In this document: positions 6,305 through 12,122 of the stretch, one piece after another
Position numbering within the stretch: position 1 is the first letter of the stretch
Layout: each line of letters starts with the position of its first letter
Origin: a virus
Strand: one strand, 5' to 3'
Virus record (IMG/VR): IMGVR_UViG_3300037189_004340
Location: 1-31,395 of that record
DNA: 31,395 bases
Translations under genes and position numbers: made by a program
Notes under the pieces: model-generated
Told to the model about the DNA's origin: nothing
Seen by the model: only the letters and a program-made list of their open reading frames with translations
Database searches by the model: none

Positions 6305-7068
6305 GACAACTCCTCCTCGATCACGGTTTGAGTTTCAATAGCCGCAAACGGATCAATGCGTTCTTCGCGCATGACTGGCGTTACATTACGAGCGTGCGCA
6401 AACTCAATTTCTTCCTCTTTGCGGATTACATCTTGAATCTCAGGCGATAGCGGCAACCACTTTGATGCGCGGCGAAATACGGTTTTCTTCGCCATTTCGT
6501 CAAAGTCAGATACCCACGGGCCGGATTGACCAGAACGCGAACGCTTGCGGATAGCTTCGATTTCATCGCGCGTCATGACTTCGCTTTTCTCGCTGCCATC
6601 TTTAAATGTAATCAGGACGTAGTAAGCGTAAGGCGTGCCACGGTCTGCCGCGTAGTTCGGCTTGTGCGTGACAATGCGGCCACGGTCAACCTCAAAAGCG
6701 TCATTGATACACACTTTGTCGGCATGAATGCTTGCCACTGTGCCGCTGCGCATGACAAGCTCGGCAATGCCTTTGTAATCCAATATCAAAGTGCATTCCT
6801 TGCCGTAGGGGATCAAATGCGCGCGGCGGCCGTCTGGCTCGATGCCAAGTGCGCTCAGGTCTAATAGGCACTTCATGAAGCTCTCAGGCGTGCATTCCTG
6901 CAACTTTGGCGTGCGTGTCAGCGCCGTGATGGCGACACGGGCAAAGCGGTCTGCGTTTAGGTGTTTCGGCAGCGCAAGGGCAAATTGCGCCTTTACGTTA
7001 TCTTCAGATAGCAAGCCTTTCAGCGTACGCGGTTTTGTTGGTTTGGTAATTTCGTTTTCTGATTGCAT
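6301..7068 (-). CDS. recT: RecT-family single-strand annealing protein
   Basis: The 255-aa protein matches the RecT family throughout: LLSEDNVKAQFALALPKHL at the N-terminus, LTRTPKLQECTPESF, then the core LSALGIEPDGRRAHLIPYG followed by ECTLILDYKGIAELV, and KKTVFRRASKWLPLS near the end. It anneals complementary ssDNA produced by the downstream YqaJ-type exonuclease. Homologues are about 250-270 aa, so it looks complete. The start codon has no Shine-Dalgarno, and promoter P3 lies about 240 bp upstream, before the 65-aa membrane-protein gene. Confidence 0.95.
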   Translation of the reverse strand: MQSENEITKPTKPRTLKGLLSEDNVKAQFALALPKHLNADRFARVAITALTRTPKLQECTPESFMKCLLDLSALGIEPDGRRAHLIPYGKECTLILDYKGIAELVMRSGTVASIHADKVCINDAFEVDRGRIVTHKPNYAADRGTPYAYYVLITFKDGSEKSEVMTRDEIEAIRKRSRSGQSGPWVSDFDEMAKKTVFRRASKWLPLSPEIQDVIRKEEEIEFAHARNVTPVMREERIDPFAAIETQTVIEEELS

Positions 7069-7082
7069 GGTATTGGTGTTGG

Positions 7083-7280
7083 TTAAAAAGCAAAGGTAAA
7101 GGCGAGCATGGCGATGCCAAAGCCGCTAGCGACTCCGAAAGCGTAAAGCGCGAACATGCCAAGCATAGGCGGCTGGCATTGCTCAGGCTCCGACAATCCA
7201 AGGCGAGCGCGTGTCTGGCTTGGCATTGAGTTAATTTCCGCTGGCATTGGCAGCGATGGTATTGATGGTAGTGTGGTCAT
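7083..7280 (-). CDS. Small protein with C-terminal membrane segment (65 aa)
   Basis: ATG at 7280 gives 65 aa: a Pro/Ser-rich N-terminus with no clear fold, then MFALYAFGVASGFGIAMLAF as a single transmembrane helix near the C-terminus. This tail-anchored layout would put the N-terminus in the cytoplasm. It is the first gene after promoter P3 and lies 14 nt before recT. A longer reading to 7337 would begin within the promoter -35 box. A 26-codon ORF (7294-7374) also starts in this gap but runs through the promoter and is not supported. Confidence 0.6.
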   Translation of the reverse strand: MTTLPSIPSLPMPAEINSMPSQTRARLGLSEPEQCQPPMLGMFALYAFGVASGFGIAMLAFTFAF

Positions 7281-7309
7281 GGTGTGTTGTTGGTTAGAAT
7301 TGCGCGTTG

Positions 7310-7337
7310 AAGTTAGCGAAAACGTTCCCGCTGTCAA
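7310..7337 (-). promoter_or_regulatory. Promoter P3 of the recT operon
   Basis: The minus strand shows TTGACA (7332-7337), a 16-nt spacer ending GTTTTCGC, and TAACTT (7310-7315), with CGCG 3 nt after the -10 box. The -35 is perfect and the -10 weak. The spacer/-10/CGCG layout is shared with P1, P2 and P4. It is the only gene-free gap (7281-7379) in the early operon. Confidence 0.6.
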
Positions 7338-7379
7338 AATAAAAATAAAGATTCTGCGTTTTTCCTGATTCCATAAGGC

Positions 7380-7565
7380 TTAGAACTCGTAGTTTTTCTT
7401 CTCGTAGCGCCGTTCGTGCGCCTCAATCCGCCGTTGCACGAACTCGCGATGTTCTGGATGATCGGCTTTCAACGCCGCCGCTGTGACGTTGATTGCTTGC
7501 CGCTCCCATGTGGGCGCTTGCTGCCACCATAGGCGGAGTTGCGCTAGTTTGTCTTCGGTGGTCAT
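7380..7565 (-). CDS. Small charged hypothetical protein (61 aa)
   Basis: ATG at 7565 overlaps the upstream stop as ATGA. The 61-aa product, MTTEDKLAQLRLWWQQAP..., is rich in Arg, Glu and His and appears all-helical (AAALKADHPEHREFVQRRIEA). It is the last gene before promoter P3. The family is not recognised. Confidence 0.6.
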   Translation of the reverse strand: MTTEDKLAQLRLWWQQAPTWERQAINVTAAALKADHPEHREFVQRRIEAHERRYEKKNYEF

Positions 7566-7780
7566 GGCTTCTCTCTCTTGCGCTTCCACGCCCGATGAGC
7601 GCGGTCGCTGTTCTCTTGCCACTTCGCCGCATAACCCGTTTCGCGTTGCATCAGAAATGCATCACAGGCGCGGTTGAATTCGACTTGCCAAAGCGGTGGC
7701 AGTTCTGGTTCTTCCTCAACGCAAAAGACTTCCGCCCGTTGCGCCCCGCCGCTGATGTTGGTCATGGTTTTGCGTTTCAT
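7562..7780 (-). CDS. Small hypothetical protein (72 aa)
   Basis: ATG at 7780 overlaps the preceding stop as ATGA. The 72-aa protein has an acidic/proline patch (VEEEPELPPLW), then a helix QVEFNRACDAFLMQRETG and a basic C-terminus ending KRKREKP. The basic tail suggests nucleic-acid contact, but there is no recognisable domain. Confidence 0.6.
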   Translation of the reverse strand: MKRKTMTNISGGAQRAEVFCVEEEPELPPLWQVEFNRACDAFLMQRETGYAAKWQENSDRAHRAWKRKREKP

Positions 7781-7965
7781 GGCTTTAGCTTCCATACATG
7801 CAACCTCCCTTCGCAGATCGGCGCGGTGATAACTACGCCCTCGCGCTGGAGCCGTTCCAGTGTCGCCATGACAGCAGGAAGCGACTTTTCAGCGCGTAGG
7901 GCGATTGCGTCCGCTGTGGATTGGCCTGCCTCTAAATCGCGGCGTATGCGTTGTTCTAGGGTCAT
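7777..7965 (-). CDS. Small winged-helix regulator-like protein (62 aa)
   Basis: From MTLEQRIRRDLEAG at 7965 (ATGA overlap) the 62 aa cover a minimal winged helix: helix 1 TLEQRIRRDLEAGQ, helix-turn-helix TADAIALRAEKSLPAVMATL, then ERLQREGVV and a beta wing RLHVWKL. It is one of several tiny winged-helix proteins in this phage (compare those ending at 875, 3898 and 9083). Likely DNA-binding; target unknown. Confidence 0.65.
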   Translation of the reverse strand: MTLEQRIRRDLEAGQSTADAIALRAEKSLPAVMATLERLQREGVVITAPICEGRLHVWKLKP

Positions 7966-8288
7966 TCTGATTCCTCCCATAATCCTAGAGTTCTCAGAAA
8001 AGCCTCGGCGCGTTGCGCGGCGGTGGCATCTAACAAATCAAGTCCAGATTGCTGATGGTATCCCCACGCCGGGCTCATAATGCGGGCTAATTTATCGACG
8101 AAATCATGCCGACTTGTCCAATCTTTTTCCCACAATGTTTGCTCCGCTTCGTGCATCGCGTTGAGGTCGTTGAGGTAGTCGGGGATACCACGCGAGCCGA
8201 CTTCTCCTACACGGCGAAAATATCCATCGGGGCGCATTTCAAAACCGCAAGCCTCGGCAATCTTGATTCGTTGTAGTTCTGGTGTCAT
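7962..8288 (-). CDS. Hypothetical protein, possible phage ABA-sandwich domain (108 aa)
   Basis: MTPELQRIKIAEACG at 8288 is the chosen start, one base after the SSB stop (TGA-T-ATG). The 108 aa include PDYLNDLNAMHEAEQTL and a C-terminal ATAAQRAEAFLRTLGLWEE. This pattern resembles the small phage ABA-sandwich proteins found in phage early regions, whose function is unknown. A longer in-frame reading to 8375 would overlap the SSB acidic tail and is rejected. Confidence 0.65.
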   Translation of the reverse strand: MTPELQRIKIAEACGFEMRPDGYFRRVGEVGSRGIPDYLNDLNAMHEAEQTLWEKDWTSRHDFVDKLARIMSPAWGYHQQSGLDLLDATAAQRAEAFLRTLGLWEESE

Positions 8289-8289
8289 A

Positions 8290-8643
8290 TCAAAACGGGA
8301 TTTCAGAATTATCATCCGTCGAATCAATCCACGAATCATCTTTCTTGGCAGGCGCGGATTGCTGCGAGCTGCCAAAGGTCAGCGTCTTGCCGTCTCCGAT
8401 AAACACACGCGGTTCTTTCGCTTGGCGTGCTTCCTTGCTTTGACGCATGGCGATGCTGTGCGTATTATCGAAGCGGTCAACTTCCTTGCGCTCTGACAGG
8501 TCACAGTCAAGATACGCGCCTTTCTCGCCAATGTAAACGGACGGATGCGGGATGGCAACATGCCATGTGCCGTCTTTCGATTGGAATTTCTTAGCGCCTG
8601 GGATTTTTAGCAGGTCGATTTTTAGTGGGTGTATTGTGCTCAT
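8290..8643 (-). CDS. ssb: Single-stranded DNA-binding protein (SSB-like)
   Basis: The 117-aa protein has a beta-rich body (residues 1-85, e.g. WHVAIPHPSVYIGEKGAYLD) that could be an OB fold. A flexible Ser/Gln/Lys linker follows, and the tail DSTDDNSEIPF matches the acidic C-terminal tip of bacterial SSB (consensus ending D-D-x-I-P-F) that recruits repair partners. It lies in the recombination operon upstream of recT. The body is shorter and more divergent than host SSB. The start is ATGA-coupled to a 45-aa gene. Confidence 0.75.
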   Translation of the reverse strand: MSTIHPLKIDLLKIPGAKKFQSKDGTWHVAIPHPSVYIGEKGAYLDCDLSERKEVDRFDNTHSIAMRQSKEARQAKEPRVFIGDGKTLTFGSSQQSAPAKKDDSWIDSTDDNSEIPF

Positions 8644-8777
8644 TTCGTTTTTTTCTTACGTGGTTGTTTTGCTGCCCGTTGCCGTTGCGCGATTGCTGCG
8701 GCACTCATTGTTTTTTTGATCCCTGCGCCAAGACGGGCTAATGCCTGTGCGTGTGGGTTCTTGCTTGTTGTGTTCAT
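8640..8777 (-). CDS. Very small basic protein (45 aa), first gene of the early operon
   Basis: ATG at 8777 opens 45 codons: MNTTSKNPHAQALARLGAGI, then KKTMSAAAIAQRQRAAK and a very basic tail ending KKKTK. Its stop overlaps the SSB ATG as ATGA (8640-8643), the same coupling used throughout the phage. It lies about 130 nt downstream of promoter P2. The composition suggests nucleic-acid binding. It could be a leader peptide coupling SSB translation. Confidence 0.6.
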   Translation of the reverse strand: MNTTSKNPHAQALARLGAGIKKTMSAAAIAQRQRAAKQPRKKKTK

Positions 8778-9016
8778 GATAAATTAGTTGGCGAGGTGAA
8801 TATGAGCGGAAACGCATCCGCTGTCTAGTGAGAAAATCAAAAAAGTTTGTTTTCCTTGTAAAATCAATGGTTGCATGGCGGTGATTTTGCGCACAAAGTC
8901 GCGTAAATCATACGAAAACCGCGCTTTTTGTGCGAGAAATTAGACGTTGACAATCCGCTCAGATGTGCGATTGTTTGCGCGAACCTGTAAAGCGCCGTAT
9001 GGCATGTAGTAGGTGA
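8778..9016. promoter_or_regulatory. Gene-free control region between late and early modules
   Basis: Together with the tRNA-like element this is the only stretch of about 300 bp without a gene. It holds promoter P2, a long imperfect inverted repeat (8890-8934) and recurring TGTGCGA/TCGCACA words (about 8892, 8929, 8964). A perfect plus-strand TTGACA at 8947-8952 has no good -10 at 16-18 nt. It is AT-richer between 8821 and 8880. No coding frame with supporting context was seen. Confidence 0.6.
8890..8934. promoter_or_regulatory. Promoter P2 inside an imperfect inverted repeat (operator)
   Basis: Left arm CGCACAAAGTCGCG (8890-8903) and right arm CGCGCTTTTTGTGCG (8920-8934) form a near-perfect inverted repeat. 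Between them, on the minus strand, GGTTTTCG runs directly into TATGAT (-10, 8907-8912), with CGCG 3 nt further on. The -35 is poor (CGCACA at 16 nt), which fits an activated or tightly regulated promoter for the SSB-led operon. Confidence 0.5.
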
Positions 9017-9084
9017 TGCGCCATGATCTAACGTAAAAGATGCTCCGCTTTCGGGGCTATGCGGGTTAAAATCCCGCTGGCGCT
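9017..9084 (+). other. tRNA-like cloverleaf on the plus strand
   Basis: Acceptor-like stem 9018-9023/9078-9083 (GCGCCA/TGGCGC). Linker TG. D-like stem ATCT/AGAT (9026-9029/9038-9041) with an 8-nt loop. Anticodon-like stem GCTCCG/CGGGGC (9042-9047/9052-9057), which needs a G-U pair present only in plus-strand RNA, with a 4-nt loop. T-like arm GCGGG-TTAAAAT-CCCGC (9061-9077) joins directly to the acceptor. It lacks a 7-nt anticodon loop, the D-loop GG and a CCA end, so it is not a functional tRNA as written. It could be a decayed tRNA, an attachment-site relic or another structured RNA. Confidence 0.45.
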
Positions 9085-9328
9085 ACTTCGCAGAATACGC
9101 GTTGCATTGCCGCCCGTTCATGCGAATCTTGCGCACGGTGAAAACGCCGCGAGCCACTAGCCTTGTCATTGCGCCTCGGCACGCATCATCGGTCACATCT
9201 GGCTCGCGCAGTCTGCGCTTTTCGATGTAGTCATCAATCGTAAATTCATCGTCACGCAACGTAAAATCGCACGACATTTCGAGCGCCTTTTCCAGTGCGC
9301 TCAAAGTATTCCTTGTGGCGAGATCCAT
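9083..9328 (-). CDS. Winged-helix-like protein (about 81 aa), last gene of the lysis block
   Basis: From MDLATRNTLSALEKAL at 9328 the product is 81 aa. DDEFTIDDYIEKRRL, then VTDDACRGAMTRLVARGVFTV and a basic end (RKIRMNGRQCNAYS), fits a winged-helix DNA-binding domain. Starts at 9355 or 9364 are also possible but increase the overlap with the metallophosphoesterase gene. Its stop touches the tRNA-like structure. A role in late-to-early regulation is plausible, not shown. Confidence 0.6.
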   Translation of the reverse strand: MDLATRNTLSALEKALEMSCDFTLRDDEFTIDDYIEKRRLREPDVTDDACRGAMTRLVARGVFTVRKIRMNGRQCNAYSAK

Positions 9329-10032
9329 ACTCCGTTTTCCTTTGTTACTTGCCATGCTTCCCATGCTCCCGATTTAGTGTTTATGATGCCGTAAAGAAAA
9401 CCGTTTCGATGCCCTAGCTTAGCGGGTTGGCGGTCGCTGTAACTCAGCTTGTCCAAGTCTGCCATGCACGCGACAGAAAACGCTTTGCCGCCGTCGATAT
9501 GCCGCGCCGTGTGTTCATCCTTCGTGTGACAGTGACCGTGCAGGCACTCGCCCCAATTGTCAAAATGCGCCTTTGCTGGATAGAGCGTCGAGCGGAAACC
9601 GTGAATCAGTTTCGGGCCGCCTTCGGGCATTCTCAGGAACTTCGTCACCTTGTATTCGCAAAACGTGATCTTGCGCCTCTTAAACTCTTTCTCGCTGGCT
9701 ATCACAAGTTCCTCGCACCGTTCGCGCAGCATCCCATCCGCGCAATGCGTGGCGTATTGGTAGATGCGGTCATCGTGATTGCCAAGCGTGAGAAAATTAG
9801 GCTTGTATTCGTCGAGAAAGTTCAGCCCTTCCACGTAGTCATCGGAAATTCCGAAAGCCTTTTCTTCCTGACTAGCGCCACGGCGCAACGGCGAGAAATC
9901 CCACAAGTCGCCAAGGTGAATACGGTAATTCGGTTTCCATGTCTCGCAAAATGCCAGCAATACCTTTTTCGCCTCGTTGCAGACTAAGCCGCCGTGATTG
10001 TCAGTGGCGACGATGAATTTTTTATGACTCAT
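9301..10032 (-). CDS. Calcineurin-like metallophosphoesterase
   Basis: The 243-aa protein shows the metallophosphoesterase metal-site series: ATDNHGG (D11, H13), HLGDLWD (D42), TLGNHDDR (84-91), and a late LIHGF and GHCHT. The family hydrolyses phosphodiesters or phosphomonoesters. Phage members often sit near lysis or replication genes and their substrates are unknown. The first motif reads DNH rather than the usual DxH spacing DTH/DLH, which is still compatible. ATG at 10032 overlaps the metallopeptidase stop as ATGA. Confidence 0.85.
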   Translation of the reverse strand: MSHKKFIVATDNHGGLVCNEAKKVLLAFCETWKPNYRIHLGDLWDFSPLRRGASQEEKAFGISDDYVEGLNFLDEYKPNFLTLGNHDDRIYQYATHCADGMLRERCEELVIASEKEFKRRKITFCEYKVTKFLRMPEGGPKLIHGFRSTLYPAKAHFDNWGECLHGHCHTKDEHTARHIDGGKAFSVACMADLDKLSYSDRQPAKLGHRNGFLYGIINTKSGAWEAWQVTKENGVWISPQGIL

Positions 10033-10328
10033 AATTTTGCTTTGATTCCATCCCACCCGGGGAAGTAGATGTTCTCAATTGCTCGCACTACGGTTTCTTC
10101 CTCGTAATGCTCCAAAAATGATGCGCCGCTAACATGCAAGGCGGCGTGTAGAATCTCATGACGTAGCGTTTCGCGTAACGTCTGCGCTTTGGCTAGGCAT
10201 GCCGTGCTTATCAAAATCCTGCGCTCGTCGAATAGCATTCTTCCGTAGTCCCCGCCGTCTAGCTTTTCCACGGCAATCGTGAACCGAATGCCGCCAATCA
10301 TGACTGACGATGGGAGTTTAGCCTTCAT
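10029..10328 (-). CDS. Small zinc metallopeptidase-like protein (HEXXH)
   Basis: The 99-aa protein carries LRHEILHAALHVSG, a zinc HEXXH site (H57, E58, H61), with EEE at 76-78 as a possible third ligand in the following helix. A beta-rich N-terminus (IGGIRFTIAVEKLDGG) resembles the small phage metallopeptidases related to ImmA/IrrE or SprT folds. Its start overlaps the endolysin stop by 11 bp. It may act on a host protein or on the cell wall; the sequence does not decide. Confidence 0.7.
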   Translation of the reverse strand: MKAKLPSSVMIGGIRFTIAVEKLDGGDYGRMLFDERRILISTACLAKAQTLRETLRHEILHAALHVSGASFLEHYEEETVVRAIENIYFPGWDGIKAKL

Positions 10329-10869
10329 TCGCGGAAATTGCGCCAGATGCCCTTACAAGGTAGGGCTTGACCGTTTCGGGTGTGTTTATGTAAATCGGTC
10401 TGCGCCGTGCAATACAGCGGCTTTTAGCGATGCGCGTGACGGTCACAGCGTCCGATTGGTTACCGCCAAGAACGTGATAGCATTCCGCATCCTCTGCGAC
10501 GTAGAATCCAACGTGCCCGCCGCCATTGCGCGAGAAAACCAGAATGTCGCCTAGTCCCGCGGTTCCCACGGGTTTTCCGTAGTTCGCCCAGCTTCGCGCC
10601 CATAGCGGTGATTTGACTACCTCGCCAATGTTCCCGCGCCGTTTGTAGGTGATATAAGCCGCAAAGAGTCCGCACCACGGGATTTCATCCGCCGTGTAAT
10701 CGGTAAGGTCGCAACCTGCGTCCATCAGTTCCCGCGCCCATGCCATGATTGCCGCTTCATGTCGGCGCCCGGGTATCTCTGTCACGCCATACAAGCGCAA
10801 CGCCTCGGCAATCGTGCGCGGCAGCGGATTGACGGATTCAAGCCAAGCGTATTTTTGTGGCAAGTTCAT
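10318..10869 (-). CDS. Endolysin, NlpC/P60-like (TIGR02594-type) amidase/peptidase
   Basis: The 183-aa protein has Cys-His-Asn residues in the order of NlpC/P60-CHAP enzymes: PWCGLFAAY (C66), GGGHVGFY (H119) and LGGNQSD (N137). The N-terminus (PRTIAEALRLYGVTEIPG) matches the TIGR02594 group of phage-associated lysins. It would cleave peptidoglycan peptide or amide bonds. No signal peptide is seen, so export needs a holin. The holin-like protein three genes upstream and the lipoprotein just upstream complete a lysis cassette. ATGA overlap with the lipoprotein gene. Confidence 0.85.
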   Translation of the reverse strand: MNLPQKYAWLESVNPLPRTIAEALRLYGVTEIPGRRHEAAIMAWARELMDAGCDLTDYTADEIPWCGLFAAYITYKRRGNIGEVVKSPLWARSWANYGKPVGTAGLGDILVFSRNGGGHVGFYVAEDAECYHVLGGNQSDAVTVTRIAKSRCIARRRPIYINTPETVKPYLVRASGAISANEG

Positions 10870-11030
10870 TTGTCGGTTTCAACTTCAATTGCGCGGTATG
10901 GTTTGAAAGAATATTCCCCATACTGCCCGTGAACGGTAACTTTTCTGATGCTGCATGAGTTTAGCACCACGATCAATACCGCAAGCGTGATTGCCAGCGC
11001 GGTGAGAATGATTTTGTCGAAGTTTTTCAT
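10866..11030 (-). CDS. 54-aa membrane/lipoprotein, possible spanin-like lysis protein
   Basis: ATG at 11030 opens 54 codons: a short basic N-terminus MKNFDK, a hydrophobic helix IILTALAITLAVLIVV, and LNSC (Cys about residue 29), which fits a lipobox. A 25-residue hydrophilic tail follows. Both ends are ATGA overlaps (11027-11030 and 10866-10869). Its size and place between the holin-like region and the endolysin recall Rz1-type o-spanins, although the tail lacks the usual proline-rich run. An inner-membrane helix with no lipidation is the alternative. Confidence 0.65.
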   Translation of the reverse strand: MKNFDKIILTALAITLAVLIVVLNSCSIRKVTVHGQYGEYSFKPYRAIEVETDK

Positions 11031-11446
11031 TGCTTCACGATTCTGATGCTCTTTTCCTCCCCGAAATGAATCCAGCCAAACAAGCGAACGCCAGCGAAAA
11101 CGATGCCAGAATGCTTTGCTTTGTTGGATTCCATGACTTCCTTTAGCGCAATATCCGCCTGCCGTCTAGTCAAAAGTGCCGTCTGGTATAAAAAATCATG
11201 CAGCAATGCGCATGGCAAGTTGGCGGCATCATCTGGCCAGTTCGTCATGCCGTCGAACGCATACCCTTTGTAAATCGTCAAAATGTTATGCAACACGCTT
11301 CCAAGCATCCGCTTCCCGTGGTAAATGTCGCAGTTCGGAATCGTCACGCCGTCGAAACGATAGCTTGCCAAGTTGGTCGTGCAATACAACCACGTTTTAT
11401 TAAAATCCGTGTGGAAGCTAGGGCGTTGGACGATGAAGACTTTCAT
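11027..11446 (-). CDS. DUF1353-like phage protein (139 aa)
   Basis: The 139-aa product has KGYAFDGMTNWPDDAAN followed by CALLHDFLYQTALLTRRQAD and a C-terminal aromatic segment with GVRLFGWIHFG. The order Y-x-x-DG-x-T-N-W-P, then HD-x-LY and the xAD helix, matches the DUF1353 family found in phage tail and lysis regions. That family has unknown function, with conserved Asp and His that could bind metal. ATGA-coupled to both neighbours in the lysis block. Confidence 0.75.
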   Translation of the reverse strand: MKVFIVQRPSFHTDFNKTWLYCTTNLASYRFDGVTIPNCDIYHGKRMLGSVLHNILTIYKGYAFDGMTNWPDDAANLPCALLHDFLYQTALLTRRQADIALKEVMESNKAKHSGIVFAGVRLFGWIHFGEEKSIRIVKQ

Positions 11447-11790
11447 TGTAATTTGCGTTCGATGGTTTCAATCAATTTCTCATTCGACTGATGCAGCTTG
11501 TCCAAAGTCGTGTCGAGTTTGATCCGCGCCTCGGTAGCTTTTTCGTGAATCTCCCTATCCTTCACCATAAGCTCGTCAAGTTTCGCTTCCCGCTTTTCGA
11601 GCTTGTCGCGTAGGTAGCGCAAGCCTAAGAGCAAAATGCCAACGCTTAAAACCGTGCCGCCGCTTTCAACCCATTTCGCAAGATCAGCCGCCATGACTTG
11701 TCCTAGTAGGTGGGAGCCGTATTTCGTGACTCCCGCACTCCCTAAGACAACCGCAAATTTCCACGCTTCAAATTCCATCGCGTTAGTCAT
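11443..11790 (-). CDS. Holin-like membrane protein with coiled-coil tail
   Basis: The 115-aa protein has a moderately hydrophobic N-terminal helix (WKFAVVLGSAGV) and a clear membrane helix GGTVLSVGILLLGLRYL (44-60). A long charged coiled coil follows to the end (KLEKREAKLDELMVK, IHEKATEARIKLDTTLDKL). This layout, with its position before the DUF1353 protein and endolysin, suggests a holin or holin-associated protein. The first codons overlap the previous stop by 8 bp. Confidence 0.65.
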   Translation of the reverse strand: MTNAMEFEAWKFAVVLGSAGVTKYGSHLLGQVMAADLAKWVESGGTVLSVGILLLGLRYLRDKLEKREAKLDELMVKDREIHEKATEARIKLDTTLDKLHQSNEKLIETIERKLQ

Positions 11791-12118
11791 TTTCTATGGG
11801 TTCAGGTTCAGGGTTTACGGGGGGACTGTAAACAAATTGACCGTCTTGGAAAGCGTAGCCGCTCGGCATGGTGACGATGACGCGCAACGTCTCGCCTGCT
11901 TGCTCCAGCGCATGATTAAGCGCGTTGCCTAGTAACGTATTCTCTTGGAATCGTGCCATGGTCAAAGCGATGTCATGATTCAGCATTGCCAGCACGTTAG
12001 GCGATTGCCAGAAAAGATTGTAGCACTCATTGAGCGTAATGGCGTGGTGCAAAGTCGCTTTGAGTCCTCGCAATGTCAATTCGCGGAAGTGCTGCTGTGG
12101 TGTGATTGGTTCTATCAT
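11783..12118 (-). CDS. Hypothetical protein after the tail fibre (111 aa)
   Basis: The 111-aa product begins MIEPITPQQHFRELTLRGL and is mainly helical up to residue 80 (NVLAMLNHDIALTMARFQEN, NALNHALEQAG). A short beta/proline end closes it (SPPVNPEPEPIEND). Four bases separate it from the fibre stop. Genes at this position are often fibre chaperones or fibre-tip accessory proteins, but no match can be named. Confidence 0.6.
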   Translation of the reverse strand: MIEPITPQQHFRELTLRGLKATLHHAITLNECYNLFWQSPNVLAMLNHDIALTMARFQENTLLGNALNHALEQAGETLRVIVTMPSGYAFQDGQFVYSPPVNPEPEPIEND

Positions 12119-12122
12119 GGCG

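Noticed and set aside
7294-7374. 26-codon minus-strand ORF between the 61-aa gene and the 65-aa membrane-protein gene
   Set aside because: It runs through promoter P3 and has no coupling or motif. Left out of the gene list.
7493-8080. Plus-strand frame of 195 codons opposite several small early genes
   Set aside because: The minus-strand genes are linked by consecutive ATGA overlaps and have plausible domains; the plus frame has no domain or coupling.
8947-8975. Perfect TTGACA on the plus strand as a promoter for the tRNA-like element
   Set aside because: No acceptable -10 occurs at 16-18 nt (ATTGTT at 17 nt), so a plus-strand promoter cannot be claimed.
9427-9987. Plus-strand frame of 186 codons opposite the metallophosphoesterase
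   Set aside because: The minus strand encodes all metallophosphoesterase motifs here.
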